Below, piece after piece: positions 17,427 to 26,881 of a stretch of 64,000 bases of DNA. A program made the translations under genes and the position numbers. The notes under the pieces were generated by a model, which was given only the letters and a program-made list of their open reading frames with translations, was not told where the DNA came from and did not search any database. Source of the DNA: Pseudothermotoga_B sp051235805 (GTDB lineage: Bacteria > Thermotogota > Thermotogae > Thermotogales > DSM-5069); NCBI RefSeq assembly GCF_051235805.1, contig NZ_JBPNXV010000001.1, forward strand, positions 1,971,186 through 2,035,185, in the 5' to 3' direction. Within the stretch, counting starts at the first letter, position 1. Each line of letters opens with the position of its first letter.

Positions 17427-18360
17427 TAAGATGCCAGTCAGAGTAGCGATAGCCGAAAGGGTTTTGCAACTTGCTTGGAAGGATCCACAGATCGTTGTTG
17501 TAACTTCGGATGCAAGAGGTTCGGCAGCTATAGAGAAATTTTTCGAAACCTTTCCAGACAGATCAATTGAGACGGGAATAGCTGAACAAACAGCCACGGG
17601 AATCTCTGCTGGTCTGGCTTTTTCGAATAAGAAAGTCTTTCTCTTTGGACCTGCATGTTTCTATTCTGCACGAAGTCTGGAACAAGTGAAGAACGATATC
17701 GCATACAGTGGGGCAAATGTGAAGATCATAGCGGTGAGCGGTGGAGTGAGCTATGGGCCTCTCGGGAGTACCCATCATTCCCTACACGATGTGGCTGTTT
17801 ATAGGGCTATACCTAATATCGCTGTGATACTTCCATCCGATGCATACCAAGCCGCGGCAATGGTCGACCAGATTGTAGAGACGAACCAACCTGTCTATGT
17901 GCGCACTGGGAGAAATCCAGTGCCTTTTGTTTACAGCAGTGAAAACGACTCCTTCAAATTTGGAAAAGGGAATGTCTTGAAAGAGGGAAAAGACATAGCG
18001 ATTTTTGCTACCGGTGAGGTTGTTTGGCATGCACTTGAAGCAGCTAAGATTCTCACCTCCTCTGGAATCAATGCAACTGTAGTGGATCTACCTTGTGTGA
18101 AACCTCTTGACGAAGATTTGGTACTGCAGATAGCACGTGCCACAAAAAGGATCTTAGTAGCTGAAGAACACAGCATCCACGGAGGTCTTGGTGAAGCCAT
18201 ATGCAGCTTACTGTGTAGATCTCATCCTGTTCCAGTCGAAATCATCGCATTTCCAGATGAATATCCAGTTACTGGTAATCAAAGTCAAGTCTATTCTCAT
18301 TATGGTCTCGATTTTGCCGGAATCGCTAAGAGAGCACAAGAGTTTTTGAGGAGGTATTGA
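17416..18360 (+). CDS. tktB: Transketolase, C-terminal subunit
   Basis: A 314-residue partner of the preceding subunit. It contains the pyrimidine-binding region (ETGIAEQTATGISAGLAF, with the Glu that activates the ThDP aminopyrimidine) and the C-terminal transketolase domain (VVDLPCVKPLDEDLV, VAEEHSIHGGLGEA). The overlap with the N-subunit gene implies coupled synthesis and a 2+2 enzyme. Split transketolases in transporter operons are often dedicated to one sugar-phosphate, unlike the housekeeping enzyme. Confidence 0.87.
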   Translation: MMPDKMPVRVAIAERVLQLAWKDPQIVVVTSDARGSAAIEKFFETFPDRSIETGIAEQTATGISAGLAFSNKKVFLFGPACFYSARSLEQVKNDIAYSGANVKIIAVSGGVSYGPLGSTHHSLHDVAVYRAIPNIAVILPSDAYQAAAMVDQIVETNQPVYVRTGRNPVPFVYSSENDSFKFGKGNVLKEGKDIAIFATGEVVWHALEAAKILTSSGINATVVDLPCVKPLDEDLVLQIARATKRILVAEEHSIHGGLGEAICSLLCRSHPVPVEIIAFPDEYPVTGNQSQVYSHYGLDFAGIAKRAQEFLRRY

Positions 18361-18362
18361 TC

Positions 18363-19826
18363 TTGGAAAAGTACATCCTGGCGATCGATCAGAGCACAAC
18401 AGGGACAAAGGCTGTCTTGTTCGATTCAACGTTGAACGTCGTGAAACGTACCACAGAATATCACAAACAGTATTACCCAAAGTCCGGTTGGGTCGAACAC
18501 GATCCAAAGGAGATTCTTGATAAAACACTTACTGCATGTCGAAGAGTGATCGATCGCATAGATCCATATTCGATCATTGCAGTTTCTGTCACCAATCAGC
18601 GAGAAACAGCCGTATTATGGGACAAAAGTGGCAAGCCCGTTTACAACGCGATAGTCTGGCAGTGCCAACGTGGTAAAGATCTTTGTGAGAAATTGAAAAG
18701 AGACGGCTACGAACGAATGGTTAGAGAGAAAACCGGTCTCTTGATTGATCCATATTTCTCCGCGAGCAAAATAAATTGGCTGCTTGAAAATGTAGAGGAT
18801 ATCAGGAAAAATGCAGAAAATGGAGAGATATCTTTCGGTACAATAGACTCATGGTTAATTTGGAACCTCTGTGAGGGTCATCCTCATGTTACAGACTACT
18901 CGAACGCAAGCCGCACACTGCTTTTGAACATTCACTCACTGAGATGGGATGAGGAACTACTTGATCTGTTCAATATACCATCCAAGATCCTTCCGAAACT
19001 GCTTTGCTCAGATGAGATATTTGGTTATACAGATCTAAACGGTCTACTACCGAGAAGGCTTCCAGTGATTGGTGTGATGGGAGATTCAAGTGCCGCACTT
19101 TATGGGCAGATGGGGTTTCATCCCAAAGATGCCAAAGCGACCTATGGTACGGGAACTTCTATGATGATCAACTTAGGCGAAAAGAAGGCAGAACTTGTTA
19201 GTGGTGTGCTTTCTATTGGTTGGGTCACTGACAAGAAGATCACTTACGTTGCAGAGGGTAATATCCACAGCTCTGCTGACACGTTGAAATGGGTTGTCGA
19301 ACAACTTCAACTGGTAAACAGCATTGAAGAATTAGAAGATCTCGCTGCGAGTGTCTCAGACAGTTGTGGAGTCTATTTTGTACCTGCCTTCTATGGGCTT
19401 GGCGCTCCGTACTGGGACAGTGATGCCCAGGCTCTCATGTGTGGTATGACTAAGCGTACCACAAGGGCACACATTGTCAGAGCAGCTCTGGAATCGATAG
19501 CTTACCAAGTTTACGATTTGTTCTCAGCACTTGTAAGGGAAACGGGCATGAGACCAGATGAACTGAAGGCAGACGGTGGTGCAACCAAGAACAGATTTCT
19601 AATGCAGTTCCAGGCAGACATATTGGACTTACCTATCTATGTGAATAACATAGAAGAATGTTCTGCGCGTGGAGTTGCCCTTATAGCAGCAAAGTCGATC
19701 GGTATTCTGGACGAAGAACAGATCTCTATGCATTACACGAAGTACATACCAAATATAGATCAACAACTCAGAGAAGAGTACATCAATGGCTGGCGAATGG
19801 CTGTAAAACGTGCAATTCTACATTGA
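18363..19826 (+). CDS. FGGY-family carbohydrate kinase (annotated as glycerol kinase in relatives)
   Basis: A 487-residue cytoplasmic kinase. The N-terminal phosphate motif is AIDQSTTGTKAVLFD, SVTNQRETAVLWD follows near residue 75, and the C-terminal FGGY half carries TYGTGTSMMINLG, ALESIAYQVYDLF and KADGGATKNRFLMQFQADIL. It resembles glycerol kinase overall, but lies between a split transketolase and a FucI-like isomerase. A ketopentose such as ribulose or a branched ketose is therefore a more logical substrate than glycerol. TTG 18363 sits 8 bases after GAGGAGG; the TTG at 18357 is too close. The stop leaves a 17-base gap to the isomerase gene. Confidence 0.8.
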   Translation: MEKYILAIDQSTTGTKAVLFDSTLNVVKRTTEYHKQYYPKSGWVEHDPKEILDKTLTACRRVIDRIDPYSIIAVSVTNQRETAVLWDKSGKPVYNAIVWQCQRGKDLCEKLKRDGYERMVREKTGLLIDPYFSASKINWLLENVEDIRKNAENGEISFGTIDSWLIWNLCEGHPHVTDYSNASRTLLLNIHSLRWDEELLDLFNIPSKILPKLLCSDEIFGYTDLNGLLPRRLPVIGVMGDSSAALYGQMGFHPKDAKATYGTGTSMMINLGEKKAELVSGVLSIGWVTDKKITYVAEGNIHSSADTLKWVVEQLQLVNSIEELEDLAASVSDSCGVYFVPAFYGLGAPYWDSDAQALMCGMTKRTTRAHIVRAALESIAYQVYDLFSALVRETGMRPDELKADGGATKNRFLMQFQADILDLPIYVNNIEECSARGVALIAAKSIGILDEEQISMHYTKYIPNIDQQLREEYINGWRMAVKRAILH

Positions 19827-19843
19827 GAAACCGAGGTGATAAG

Positions 19844-21247
19844 ATGAAAAAGCTGTGTTTTGGCTTAATAGTGGGAAACAGAGATTTCTTCCCGGATAGT
19901 CTCGTTGAAGAGGGCAGAAAAGAGATATTGAAGATTCTTGAAAGCCTTGGTTATGAAACAGTTTGTCTCGAGCCGTCTCAAACAAAACTTGGAGCTGTGG
20001 AAACTCTATCGGACGCAAAAAAGTGCGCCAATCTCTTCAAAGAAAACGCCGATCGAATAGATGGAATCATTGTGACACTACCAAACTTTGGCGATGAAAA
20101 AGCTGTTGCTCAAGCCATCAGAATGAGTGAATTACAAGTTCCAGTATTGATCCACGCATTTCCAGATGAGCCAGATAAACTCGATCTTTTACACCGTCGA
20201 GACAGCTTTTGCGGGAAGATCTCGGTTTGTAATAACCTGAAGCAGTTTGGAATAAACTTTTCTCTCACCACACACCATATTGAAGAAGTTGATTCACAGA
20301 CTTTCGGCAAGGATCTGGAGTGGTTTGCCGCCGTCTGTCAAGTAGTCAAGGATCTCAAGAAGGTGAGAATAGGTGCTATCGGTGCGAGACCAAACGCTTT
20401 CAACACAGTGAGGTTTTCTGAAAAGATACTTGAAAGAATGAAGGTGAGCGTTGAGACAATAGATCTTTCAGAGATCATGTCAAAGATCAATGAGATCCGC
20501 GATGAAGATGATAGGGTGAGGAACAAAATCGAAAAGATCATGAAAAACTATCTCGTTCAGATAGTCCCCAACGAGGCACTTGTCACGATGGCAAAATTGG
20601 CTGTTGTCATAGAAGAATGGATAAGAGAAAACGATCTGAATGCCACGGCTATTCAGTGTTGGACAATAATGGAAAGAAGGTTGCACATCACACCGTGCAC
20701 TGTGATGAGTATGATGAGTGAAGAGCTCAGACCGAGTGCATGCGAAGTTGATGTAATGGGTGCTCTGTCTATGTACGCTTTGCAGAGCGCTTCTGGCAAG
20801 CCATCAGCACTTGTCGACTGGAACAACAATTACAGAGCAGAAGACGAATGCATTTTGTTCCACTGTGGCAATTTCCCGCGCTCGGTGTACGAAACGGCAG
20901 AGATACGCTATGCCGATGTGATTGGAACAACTGTTGGCAATCAAAACGCATACGGCGCCTGTGCAGGAAAGATAAAGAGTGGACCTTTCACCTTCTTCAG
21001 GCTCTCGACCGATGATATTAGCGGGAAGCTTAGAGGCTATGTTGGAGAAGGAGAAATACTTTCACAAGATCCAAAGACCTTTGGATCAAGAGCCATTGCG
21101 AAGATAAGTAATCTTGAAGAATTGATGAAAAACATTTGTCTCGAAGGCTTTGAACATCATGTTGCAATAAATCTCTCTCAAGTGGCAAAGGCAATTAAGG
21201 AAGCAATGGAAAGATATCTGGGCATTGAAGTTCATCTTCACAAATGA
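19844..21247 (+). CDS. L-fucose/L-arabinose isomerase-like sugar isomerase
   Basis: A 467-residue protein of the FucI/AraA fold. The N-terminal Rossmann-like part is CFGLIVGNRDFFPDSLVEEG. The C-terminal metal region includes PSACEVDVMGALSMYALQ, LVDWNNNY and LFHCGNFPRS, which supply the expected Glu, Asp and His. It probably interconverts an aldose and ketose feeding the FGGY kinase. The open frame reaches back to 19658 inside the kinase gene. ATG 19844 after GAGGTGAT is the true start. It is the last gene of the operon and is followed by a strong hairpin. Confidence 0.82.
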   Translation: MKKLCFGLIVGNRDFFPDSLVEEGRKEILKILESLGYETVCLEPSQTKLGAVETLSDAKKCANLFKENADRIDGIIVTLPNFGDEKAVAQAIRMSELQVPVLIHAFPDEPDKLDLLHRRDSFCGKISVCNNLKQFGINFSLTTHHIEEVDSQTFGKDLEWFAAVCQVVKDLKKVRIGAIGARPNAFNTVRFSEKILERMKVSVETIDLSEIMSKINEIRDEDDRVRNKIEKIMKNYLVQIVPNEALVTMAKLAVVIEEWIRENDLNATAIQCWTIMERRLHITPCTVMSMMSEELRPSACEVDVMGALSMYALQSASGKPSALVDWNNNYRAEDECILFHCGNFPRSVYETAEIRYADVIGTTVGNQNAYGACAGKIKSGPFTFFRLSTDDISGKLRGYVGEGEILSQDPKTFGSRAIAKISNLEELMKNICLEGFEHHVAINLSQVAKAIKEAMERYLGIEVHLHK

Positions 21248-21272
21248 GAAGGCGGGAATATCTCCCGCCTTC
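21248..21272. terminator. Bidirectional hairpin ending the sugar operon
   Basis: GAAGGCGGGA, ATATC, TCCCGCCTTC is a perfect 10-bp stem immediately after the isomerase stop and before the 3' end of the convergent minus-strand gene. There is no long T-tract on the plus side. Confidence 0.7.
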
Positions 21273-21280
21273 TGGATCCT

Positions 21281-23050
21281 TCAAGGGATTTCAAAGATCA
21301 CTATGAGTTTACCATTCTCGTAAAATGCTTCCTTCAGATCGAGATCTTGAATAAGTTCTTCCAAATCCGTTTCTTGGTCTGTGGTGATTTCAAGTCTTAC
21401 AGTTATTGTTTCACCATCTGTTGTATGATCGTACGTAACCGAATCAAATAACCACTCTGGGGAATCGAAGTACCAGTAGACTAAGTCTTTCAAATTCTCT
21501 GGCATTGATCCAAAGTCTTCGTAGTACCAACTTATGCCTGTTACAAGATCCTCCACTAAATTGTACAGAGGGAACGGTTCTGCTTTTTTATAGGTCTTTG
21601 TCACATAGATGATCTTATTATCGAGATCAAATCGAACAGAATCGACGTAGCTGTAGTAGCTAAGAACCTCCATTACATCATTTTCTGTAAGATAATCCAC
21701 AAGATCACTCTTCACACCTATTGAGACGACCCACTTTCCATCTTCTTCCTTTCTCTCATAACTTAACCTGTCTACAAATTCTGCTGGTATTATGTCTGCA
21801 AGTTCTTCAATAGTCTCTGGTGGATCCAAGTACATGTAGTCGGTCATTTCATCGATGTGTTGAATTATATCTATGATCAGTTTCATCTCAGGTAGCTTGG
21901 GTAAAAACTCTGACAGTATTTGCTTCAAGAGTTCCGAGATCACGTTCTTTGAGACCGTAGCATTCACGATCACCGAACAACCTTCTCTTGAAAGTGAAAG
22001 GTCAACAAACATATCTGCTTCCTTGAAGGAGATCTTCCCAATCATGCCACCTTCGATCTTCACGAGGTCTTTCTCAGCAACGTTGGAAGAGAGAATCTGC
22101 GCAATACCTCCTTTGGTAGGAAGTACCGCAGTCAGTTCATCGAGTTCTACGTAAACAAAATCTTCTGTCGTTTTTACTGAAACACCCCATTCTTTGAATT
22201 TTTCTAAAAGATCATCGAGAAATTCATTTTTGAGATCAAAGAATACTGCAAACTTTGACATCTCTTCAGAAAAGCTTAAAGCGATGCTCGTTGCTTTCGA
22301 GAAGATGAAGTCAAGTTCTTCAAAATCTATCTCGAGTTCTTCCAATATCTCAGTCGGTAGTTGTTTGAGCAGTGTGGTCGGCATGATCAATGAGAACTGC
22401 GCATCTCTTAGGACTTTGAGCCCGTCAGGAACAGAGCTGTAGCGAATCTTTTTGATCTCCCAATCGAACTTACCCTCCTTGACAGCTTTAATGAGAATCA
22501 CTGCCGTTTCTGATTCAAGATTTACGCTTATCTCGTCCTCAACGGGTACACCTTCGTTGAAGCCAAGCAAGTGGAAAATGATACCAAAGATTGGGATGGT
22601 GCGGATCTTTACATAAATACTTTGAGTTTCTGGCAGCTCAAAGGCAGGTATTTCTCCGTCAATCATCGCTCTAACGTCTTCTAACATTGATGGTGTGACA
22701 AAATAGTAAAGATCTCCACTTTGAATGAGTTCGTGGCTTTCAACGAGCTCTGAGAGGTTTGTCTTCACCCAATTTGGATCATCGGTCACTATGGAGACAC
22801 TGAGTAAATCTTGTACTTCTCCAAACTCCTCTGTTTCAAAAAGACCCACAAGGCTGGATAAGTTCAGTGAAAGTTTACCGAAAAAGCAGACAAATCCTTT
22901 TGTGGTGCTCTGGAAACGACTGATTGGTGGTAAGAATGAGTTGACAGTCTCAAGATCTCTCAACAACAGTACGTAATCTGAGGTAGCTGGAACATAAGCA
23001 AAAAGGTAAACACATACCAGCAAACTGACTAACAAAACAACCTTTTTCAT
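21281..23050 (-). CDS. Secreted protein of unknown function
   Basis: About 589 residues with a clear signal peptide (KKVVLLVSLLVCVYLFAYVPA). I do not recognise a characterised family. The body is acidic, with alternating beta-like segments, many DLV/ELV turns and three or so long repeats of about 150-200 residues (around SLSREGCSVIVNATVSKNV and KKAEPFPLYNLVEDLV). The general look is that of DUF3352-type bacterial secreted proteins. It is probably periplasmic or outer-sheath associated. ATG 23050 is spaced properly from GGGAGGG; ATG 23056 touches it. It lies 46 bases after a chemoreceptor gene and probably shares its transcript. Confidence 0.65.
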   Translation of the reverse strand: MKKVVLLVSLLVCVYLFAYVPATSDYVLLLRDLETVNSFLPPISRFQSTTKGFVCFFGKLSLNLSSLVGLFETEEFGEVQDLLSVSIVTDDPNWVKTNLSELVESHELIQSGDLYYFVTPSMLEDVRAMIDGEIPAFELPETQSIYVKIRTIPIFGIIFHLLGFNEGVPVEDEISVNLESETAVILIKAVKEGKFDWEIKKIRYSSVPDGLKVLRDAQFSLIMPTTLLKQLPTEILEELEIDFEELDFIFSKATSIALSFSEEMSKFAVFFDLKNEFLDDLLEKFKEWGVSVKTTEDFVYVELDELTAVLPTKGGIAQILSSNVAEKDLVKIEGGMIGKISFKEADMFVDLSLSREGCSVIVNATVSKNVISELLKQILSEFLPKLPEMKLIIDIIQHIDEMTDYMYLDPPETIEELADIIPAEFVDRLSYERKEEDGKWVVSIGVKSDLVDYLTENDVMEVLSYYSYVDSVRFDLDNKIIYVTKTYKKAEPFPLYNLVEDLVTGISWYYEDFGSMPENLKDLVYWYFDSPEWLFDSVTYDHTTDGETITVRLEITTDQETDLEELIQDLDLKEAFYENGKLIVIFEIP

Positions 23051-23096
23051 GAACATCCCTCCCTTGGACTTTTTAATCAGTCAAATTATCTATCGG

Positions 23097-24608
23097 CTAT
23101 GCTTTTTCTTTCTCCAGCTCTTCTTCAAGTTTTTTGAGCATCAGTGTTGCAGCAAAGATTCCCTTAAAAACACTGCCTTCTCTTATGGCAAAGGCCAACC
23201 TTAAGGTCATCTTTCCAGTAACGCGAGATTGTAAAGGATCCGAAATTGTCCACTGAACATGGTTGTTTTGCTTCAAATACAAAAAATAATCTCTGTCTCC
23301 GATATTCCCTTTTGCACCAGTAGTAGTTATGAAGTTGCCATTTGCGTCAGCCATGAAGAGAAGTTCGTATGTGTCACCATGTGCCTTGAGAAATTCCTTC
23401 GCATGTGGTTCAAATGCCTGCCAATTTAGACTTTGGCACTCTGGAAGTTGTAACAGCTCGTTCAAATCTTTGATCTGCTGGGAAAGCCATTCCCTTGCCC
23501 CAGTAAGACTTCTCAACTTTAGAGACTTCAGAGCAAGTACCTGACCATCTTGCAACAGTTTTGTAGAAATCGTGCTCAAGGTCTTTACAGCCTCGTCTGT
23601 CTCTTGGACAAAATTCAAAATCTCCGATGCGGCTGTTGTGTTGCTATTTACAGCCGACTCTATCTCTTTTGTCGACTGTATTTGGGATTGTATCGAAATT
23701 GAGATCTCATCGACCATCTTTTGGAATTGGCTAACACTTTCTCTTAGACTGACCAAACTCACAGCGAAGTCTTCGTTGACTTTGATGGTTCTCTCCACAG
23801 ATAGTGCGACTGCATTACCTTTCTGAACCGAATCTTTGATTCTCACTTCAATATTGCCAACTTGCTGTGCTATTTTCTCGGCAGATTGCTGTGATTGTTC
23901 GGCGAGCTTTCTAACCTCATCCGCAACAACGGCAAAGCCTCTTCCGTGCTCACCGGCTCTTGCCGCTTCGATTGCCGCATTCAGTGCCAGGAGGTTGGTT
24001 TGCTGGGATATTTGCTGGATAGTCTGCACCATCTCTCTTATACCTTCGGAGACCTCACCGAGCTTGTCCATGGTTTGAACCAGATCGGTCAATTTTGCCT
24101 GCGCCGCTATGTTCTCGTTTTGTAAGTCACCGATCTTTGTCCTCAGCGTTGAGACATTTTGGTCGAGTTGTTCAAATTTACTTCGAAGTTGGTCTGCGTT
24201 GCGTCCTACGACCTGCGCGTTGTTGGCTATTTCGCTTGCTCCAGAACTACTTTCTTCAAGAGATGCAGTCAGAGACTGAACTAACTCTGATATCCTTTTA
24301 GATCTCTGGCTCAGTTGGTTTGAACTCTCTTTCATCTTTTCAGACGCGTTCGTGAGAGCTTCTGCATCTCTTTTCAACGAAGTTGAAGAAACAAAAAGCT
24401 CACGAAACAGATCATCGATATGTTTCTCCCGATCCTGTTGGCTTTCGAGCTTGAACTGTCTTTTTGACCTAATCTTTTGAAGAAGACAGATCAAGATAAC
24501 AGAAAAAAAGCAGATCGATACAACATATTGCCACCAGAACAACTTCAACCACAAAAAGAAAACTCCAATGATGCTGACAACAATCATTATAAAGCTCAAT
24601 TCTGACAC
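23097..24608 (-). CDS. Methyl-accepting chemotaxis-type protein with C-terminal Cache-like sensor
   Basis: About 500 residues. Two hydrophobic segments occupy roughly residues 4-45 with almost no periplasmic loop. The MCP signalling coiled coil follows (tip motif QTNLLALNAAIEAARAGEHG and AVVADEVRKLAEQS near residues 195-235). The last 130 residues look like a Cache sensor (TYELLFMADANGNFITT, GDRDYFLYLKQNNHV, ISDPLQSRVTGKMTLRLAFA). Usual receptors carry Cache outside and before the signalling domain. Here it is after it and must be cytoplasmic, so it would sense an internal signal. The start is uncertain: GTG 24608 touches the GGGGG, and TTG 24599 or ATG 24590 are alternatives. Confidence 0.82.
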   Translation of the reverse strand: MSELSFIMIVVSIIGVFFLWLKLFWWQYVVSICFFSVILICLLQKIRSKRQFKLESQQDREKHIDDLFRELFVSSTSLKRDAEALTNASEKMKESSNQLSQRSKRISELVQSLTASLEESSSGASEIANNAQVVGRNADQLRSKFEQLDQNVSTLRTKIGDLQNENIAAQAKLTDLVQTMDKLGEVSEGIREMVQTIQQISQQTNLLALNAAIEAARAGEHGRGFAVVADEVRKLAEQSQQSAEKIAQQVGNIEVRIKDSVQKGNAVALSVERTIKVNEDFAVSLVSLRESVSQFQKMVDEISISIQSQIQSTKEIESAVNSNTTAASEILNFVQETDEAVKTLSTISTKLLQDGQVLALKSLKLRSLTGAREWLSQQIKDLNELLQLPECQSLNWQAFEPHAKEFLKAHGDTYELLFMADANGNFITTTGAKGNIGDRDYFLYLKQNNHVQWTISDPLQSRVTGKMTLRLAFAIREGSVFKGIFAATLMLKKLEEELEKEKA

Positions 24609-24651
24609 CCCCTAAGAGATGTGCAAGTTTATTGTAAAAGCCAAGGGCAAT

Positions 24652-26799
24652 TCACATTCCAACGAAAATCACAGTGCTTTTCGGTTGCGCAATATAAACG
24701 TAACCAGCTTTTTCAGGGTTGTCCAGAAAATCCTCAGGAGAATCTTTCGAAGTATCAACAACCCTGTACCAACTCTTGCCGTGTATATATGGTAGAACAA
24801 ATCTAAGAGGTTCTCTCCATTGATTCAAAATGACGTATATGTCTTTGTCGTGTTCCTGCGTAGTTGCTTCACCACTTATCATGAAAGCCAATGAATGAGA
24901 ATAATGTGAAAAGTCAGGTTCAAAAGGCTTGACACCATGCCACGTTAGGTCTGGAAGCCCCGCGCTCGTTGGTAAACCACTGAAGAAATGCGGTTTTCTC
25001 AGAGCAGGATGTGATTTTCGAAAGTGAATCATCTTTTTGAAAAATCTGAAGATATCTTCGTACCTTTCTTTCAGCGACCAATCAAGCCATGTGGTCTCGT
25101 CGTCATGACAGTAAGCGTTGTTGTTTCCCTTTTGAGTTCGATAGATCTCATCGCCCATCAAGACCATCGGTGTGCCATGAGACACCATTAGAATAGCCAC
25201 GAAGTTCTTCACCTGTTGCTTTCTCAAACGAACTATCTGCGGATCATCTGTTTCACCTTCTATCCCACAATTACAGCTATAGTTCTCATCACTGCCATCC
25301 CTGTTATCTTCACCATTCGCTTCATTGTGTTTGTAGCGATAGCTCACTAAATCTCTGAGTGTAAAGCCGTCATGGCAGGTAACAAAGTTTATGCTTGCAT
25401 GAGGAGAACGAGTACCATAGAGATCCTGACTTCCGGCTATTCGCATAGCAAGATCTTGCACCGTACCTTCATCGCCACGAACAAATCTCCTGACAGTGTC
25501 TCTATATCTTCCATTCCATTCAGCCCAGCCTTGTGGAAACTGACCCAGAAAATACCCTCCCGCGGCATCCCAACCTTCTGCTATGAGCTTCAAGTCATGC
25601 AGTATGGCATCTTCTGAAATATCCTTCAAGAGCGAGAAGTCACCAATCCATCTCCCATCGGGTGTTCTGCCAAGAATAGATGCAAGATCAAAGCGAAAGC
25701 CATCTACATGCATCTCTGTTGCCCAATATCTAAGACTGTCTATTATCATCTCTTTGACAACAGGATGATTGCAATTGAGTGTATTGCCGCAACCGGAGTA
25801 GTTCATGTAAAATCTCTTGTTCGATGGATTCAGAATGTAGTATATCTCGTTGTCTATACCTCTGAAAGAAAGCGTTGGACCCATTTCATTGCCTTCACCC
25901 GTGTGGTTGTAAACAACGTCGAGAATCACCTCAAAACCATTTCTGTGCATTTCTTTGACAAAGTCCTTGAAAAGAAAGACCTGTTCTCCAAGTTTCATTC
26001 CCAGAGAGTAGTTGCCTGTTACAGCAAAAAAACCCAGTGGGTTGTATCCCCACATGTCTTTGAGTGTCCTGCCCGTGTAGGGGTTGATGTTTCTATTGGC
26101 GTTGGCACAGAATTCAAAGATCGGCATCAGTTCGACAGTCGTTACGCCAAGTTCTCTCAAATGATCGAGTTTTTCGAGTATTCCAAGAAAGGTCCCTGGA
26201 AAGCTCGCCTTCGATGTAGGGCTCACGGTGAAAAATCTCACATGCATTTCGTAGATAATCGTGTCTTTCCATGGAATCATTGGTCTTTTATCTGACGTCC
26301 AATCGTATTTGGAATCATCTATTACTATCGATTTCGTAGGACTTTGCGCAGAATCGATGTTAGAAAAAGAAAGATCCTTCAATGGCGAGTTCCTGTTGTA
26401 TCCATAGACGCTGTCTTCATCCCACTCGTACGATCCAGATATCGCCTTAGCGTAAGGATCACTCAACAGTTTGTAAACGTTGAATCTCTTGCCATTCAAA
26501 GGGTCATATTCCCCATCGATTCTCCAACCATAGTACTGTCCATGTCCGATGCCGTAAACATATACGTGCCAGATATCGCCTGTTCTGTTGTGAACAGGAT
26601 CGAGCACAAATCTGTGGGATGGTTTCTCATCGTAGTGATTTTGATAGAGTTCCAGTATTACTCTGCGTCCATTTCGGGTGAAAATACCGAAATTTACACC
26701 TGTATCATCTGGTGTTGCACCAAGCCTCGGATAACCTCTCTTGGCTTTTAACTCAGTTTCAGGACCAGGGTTGTTATACTGTACTGGATAATCCGGCAA
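24652..26799 (-). CDS. glgX: Glycogen debranching enzyme (GlgX/isoamylase type, GH13)
   Basis: A 715-residue cytoplasmic glycoside hydrolase that cuts alpha-1,6 branch points of glycogen or limit dextrins. It has an N-terminal CBM48-like domain (GVNFGIFTRNGRRVILELY). The (beta/alpha)8 barrel carries DVVYNHTGEGNEMGPT, the nucleophile in VDGFRFDLASILGR, the acid in LIAEGWDAAGGY, and FVTCHDGFTLRDLVSY. The TTG start at 26799 follows GGTGGTAG. It lies about 80 bases downstream of the thiamine permease gene on the same strand, with no clear hairpin between. Confidence 0.9.
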   Translation of the reverse strand: MPDYPVQYNNPGPETELKAKRGYPRLGATPDDTGVNFGIFTRNGRRVILELYQNHYDEKPSHRFVLDPVHNRTGDIWHVYVYGIGHGQYYGWRIDGEYDPLNGKRFNVYKLLSDPYAKAISGSYEWDEDSVYGYNRNSPLKDLSFSNIDSAQSPTKSIVIDDSKYDWTSDKRPMIPWKDTIIYEMHVRFFTVSPTSKASFPGTFLGILEKLDHLRELGVTTVELMPIFEFCANANRNINPYTGRTLKDMWGYNPLGFFAVTGNYSLGMKLGEQVFLFKDFVKEMHRNGFEVILDVVYNHTGEGNEMGPTLSFRGIDNEIYYILNPSNKRFYMNYSGCGNTLNCNHPVVKEMIIDSLRYWATEMHVDGFRFDLASILGRTPDGRWIGDFSLLKDISEDAILHDLKLIAEGWDAAGGYFLGQFPQGWAEWNGRYRDTVRRFVRGDEGTVQDLAMRIAGSQDLYGTRSPHASINFVTCHDGFTLRDLVSYRYKHNEANGEDNRDGSDENYSCNCGIEGETDDPQIVRLRKQQVKNFVAILMVSHGTPMVLMGDEIYRTQKGNNNAYCHDDETTWLDWSLKERYEDIFRFFKKMIHFRKSHPALRKPHFFSGLPTSAGLPDLTWHGVKPFEPDFSHYSHSLAFMISGEATTQEHDKDIYVILNQWREPLRFVLPYIHGKSWYRVVDTSKDSPEDFLDNPEKAGYVYIAQPKSTVIFVGM

Positions 26800-26881
26800 A
26801 CTACCACCTACAAATTTATTCTACCCCAACTTTGAATTACCTTTCTTGCCAGCACAGTATTTTGCAAGTTTTAGCTGGGTA

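Noticed and set aside
19658..19843. N-terminal extension of the isomerase gene into the kinase gene
   Set aside because: The extension overlaps a conserved kinase end in another frame, and the strong ribosome site before ATG 19844 fits the conserved isomerase N-terminus.
26805..26816. CTACCACCT near the glgX start as another DnaA box
   Set aside because: Single copy; it is the complement of the glgX ribosome-binding region (GGTGGTAG just before the TTG start), so it has another explanation.
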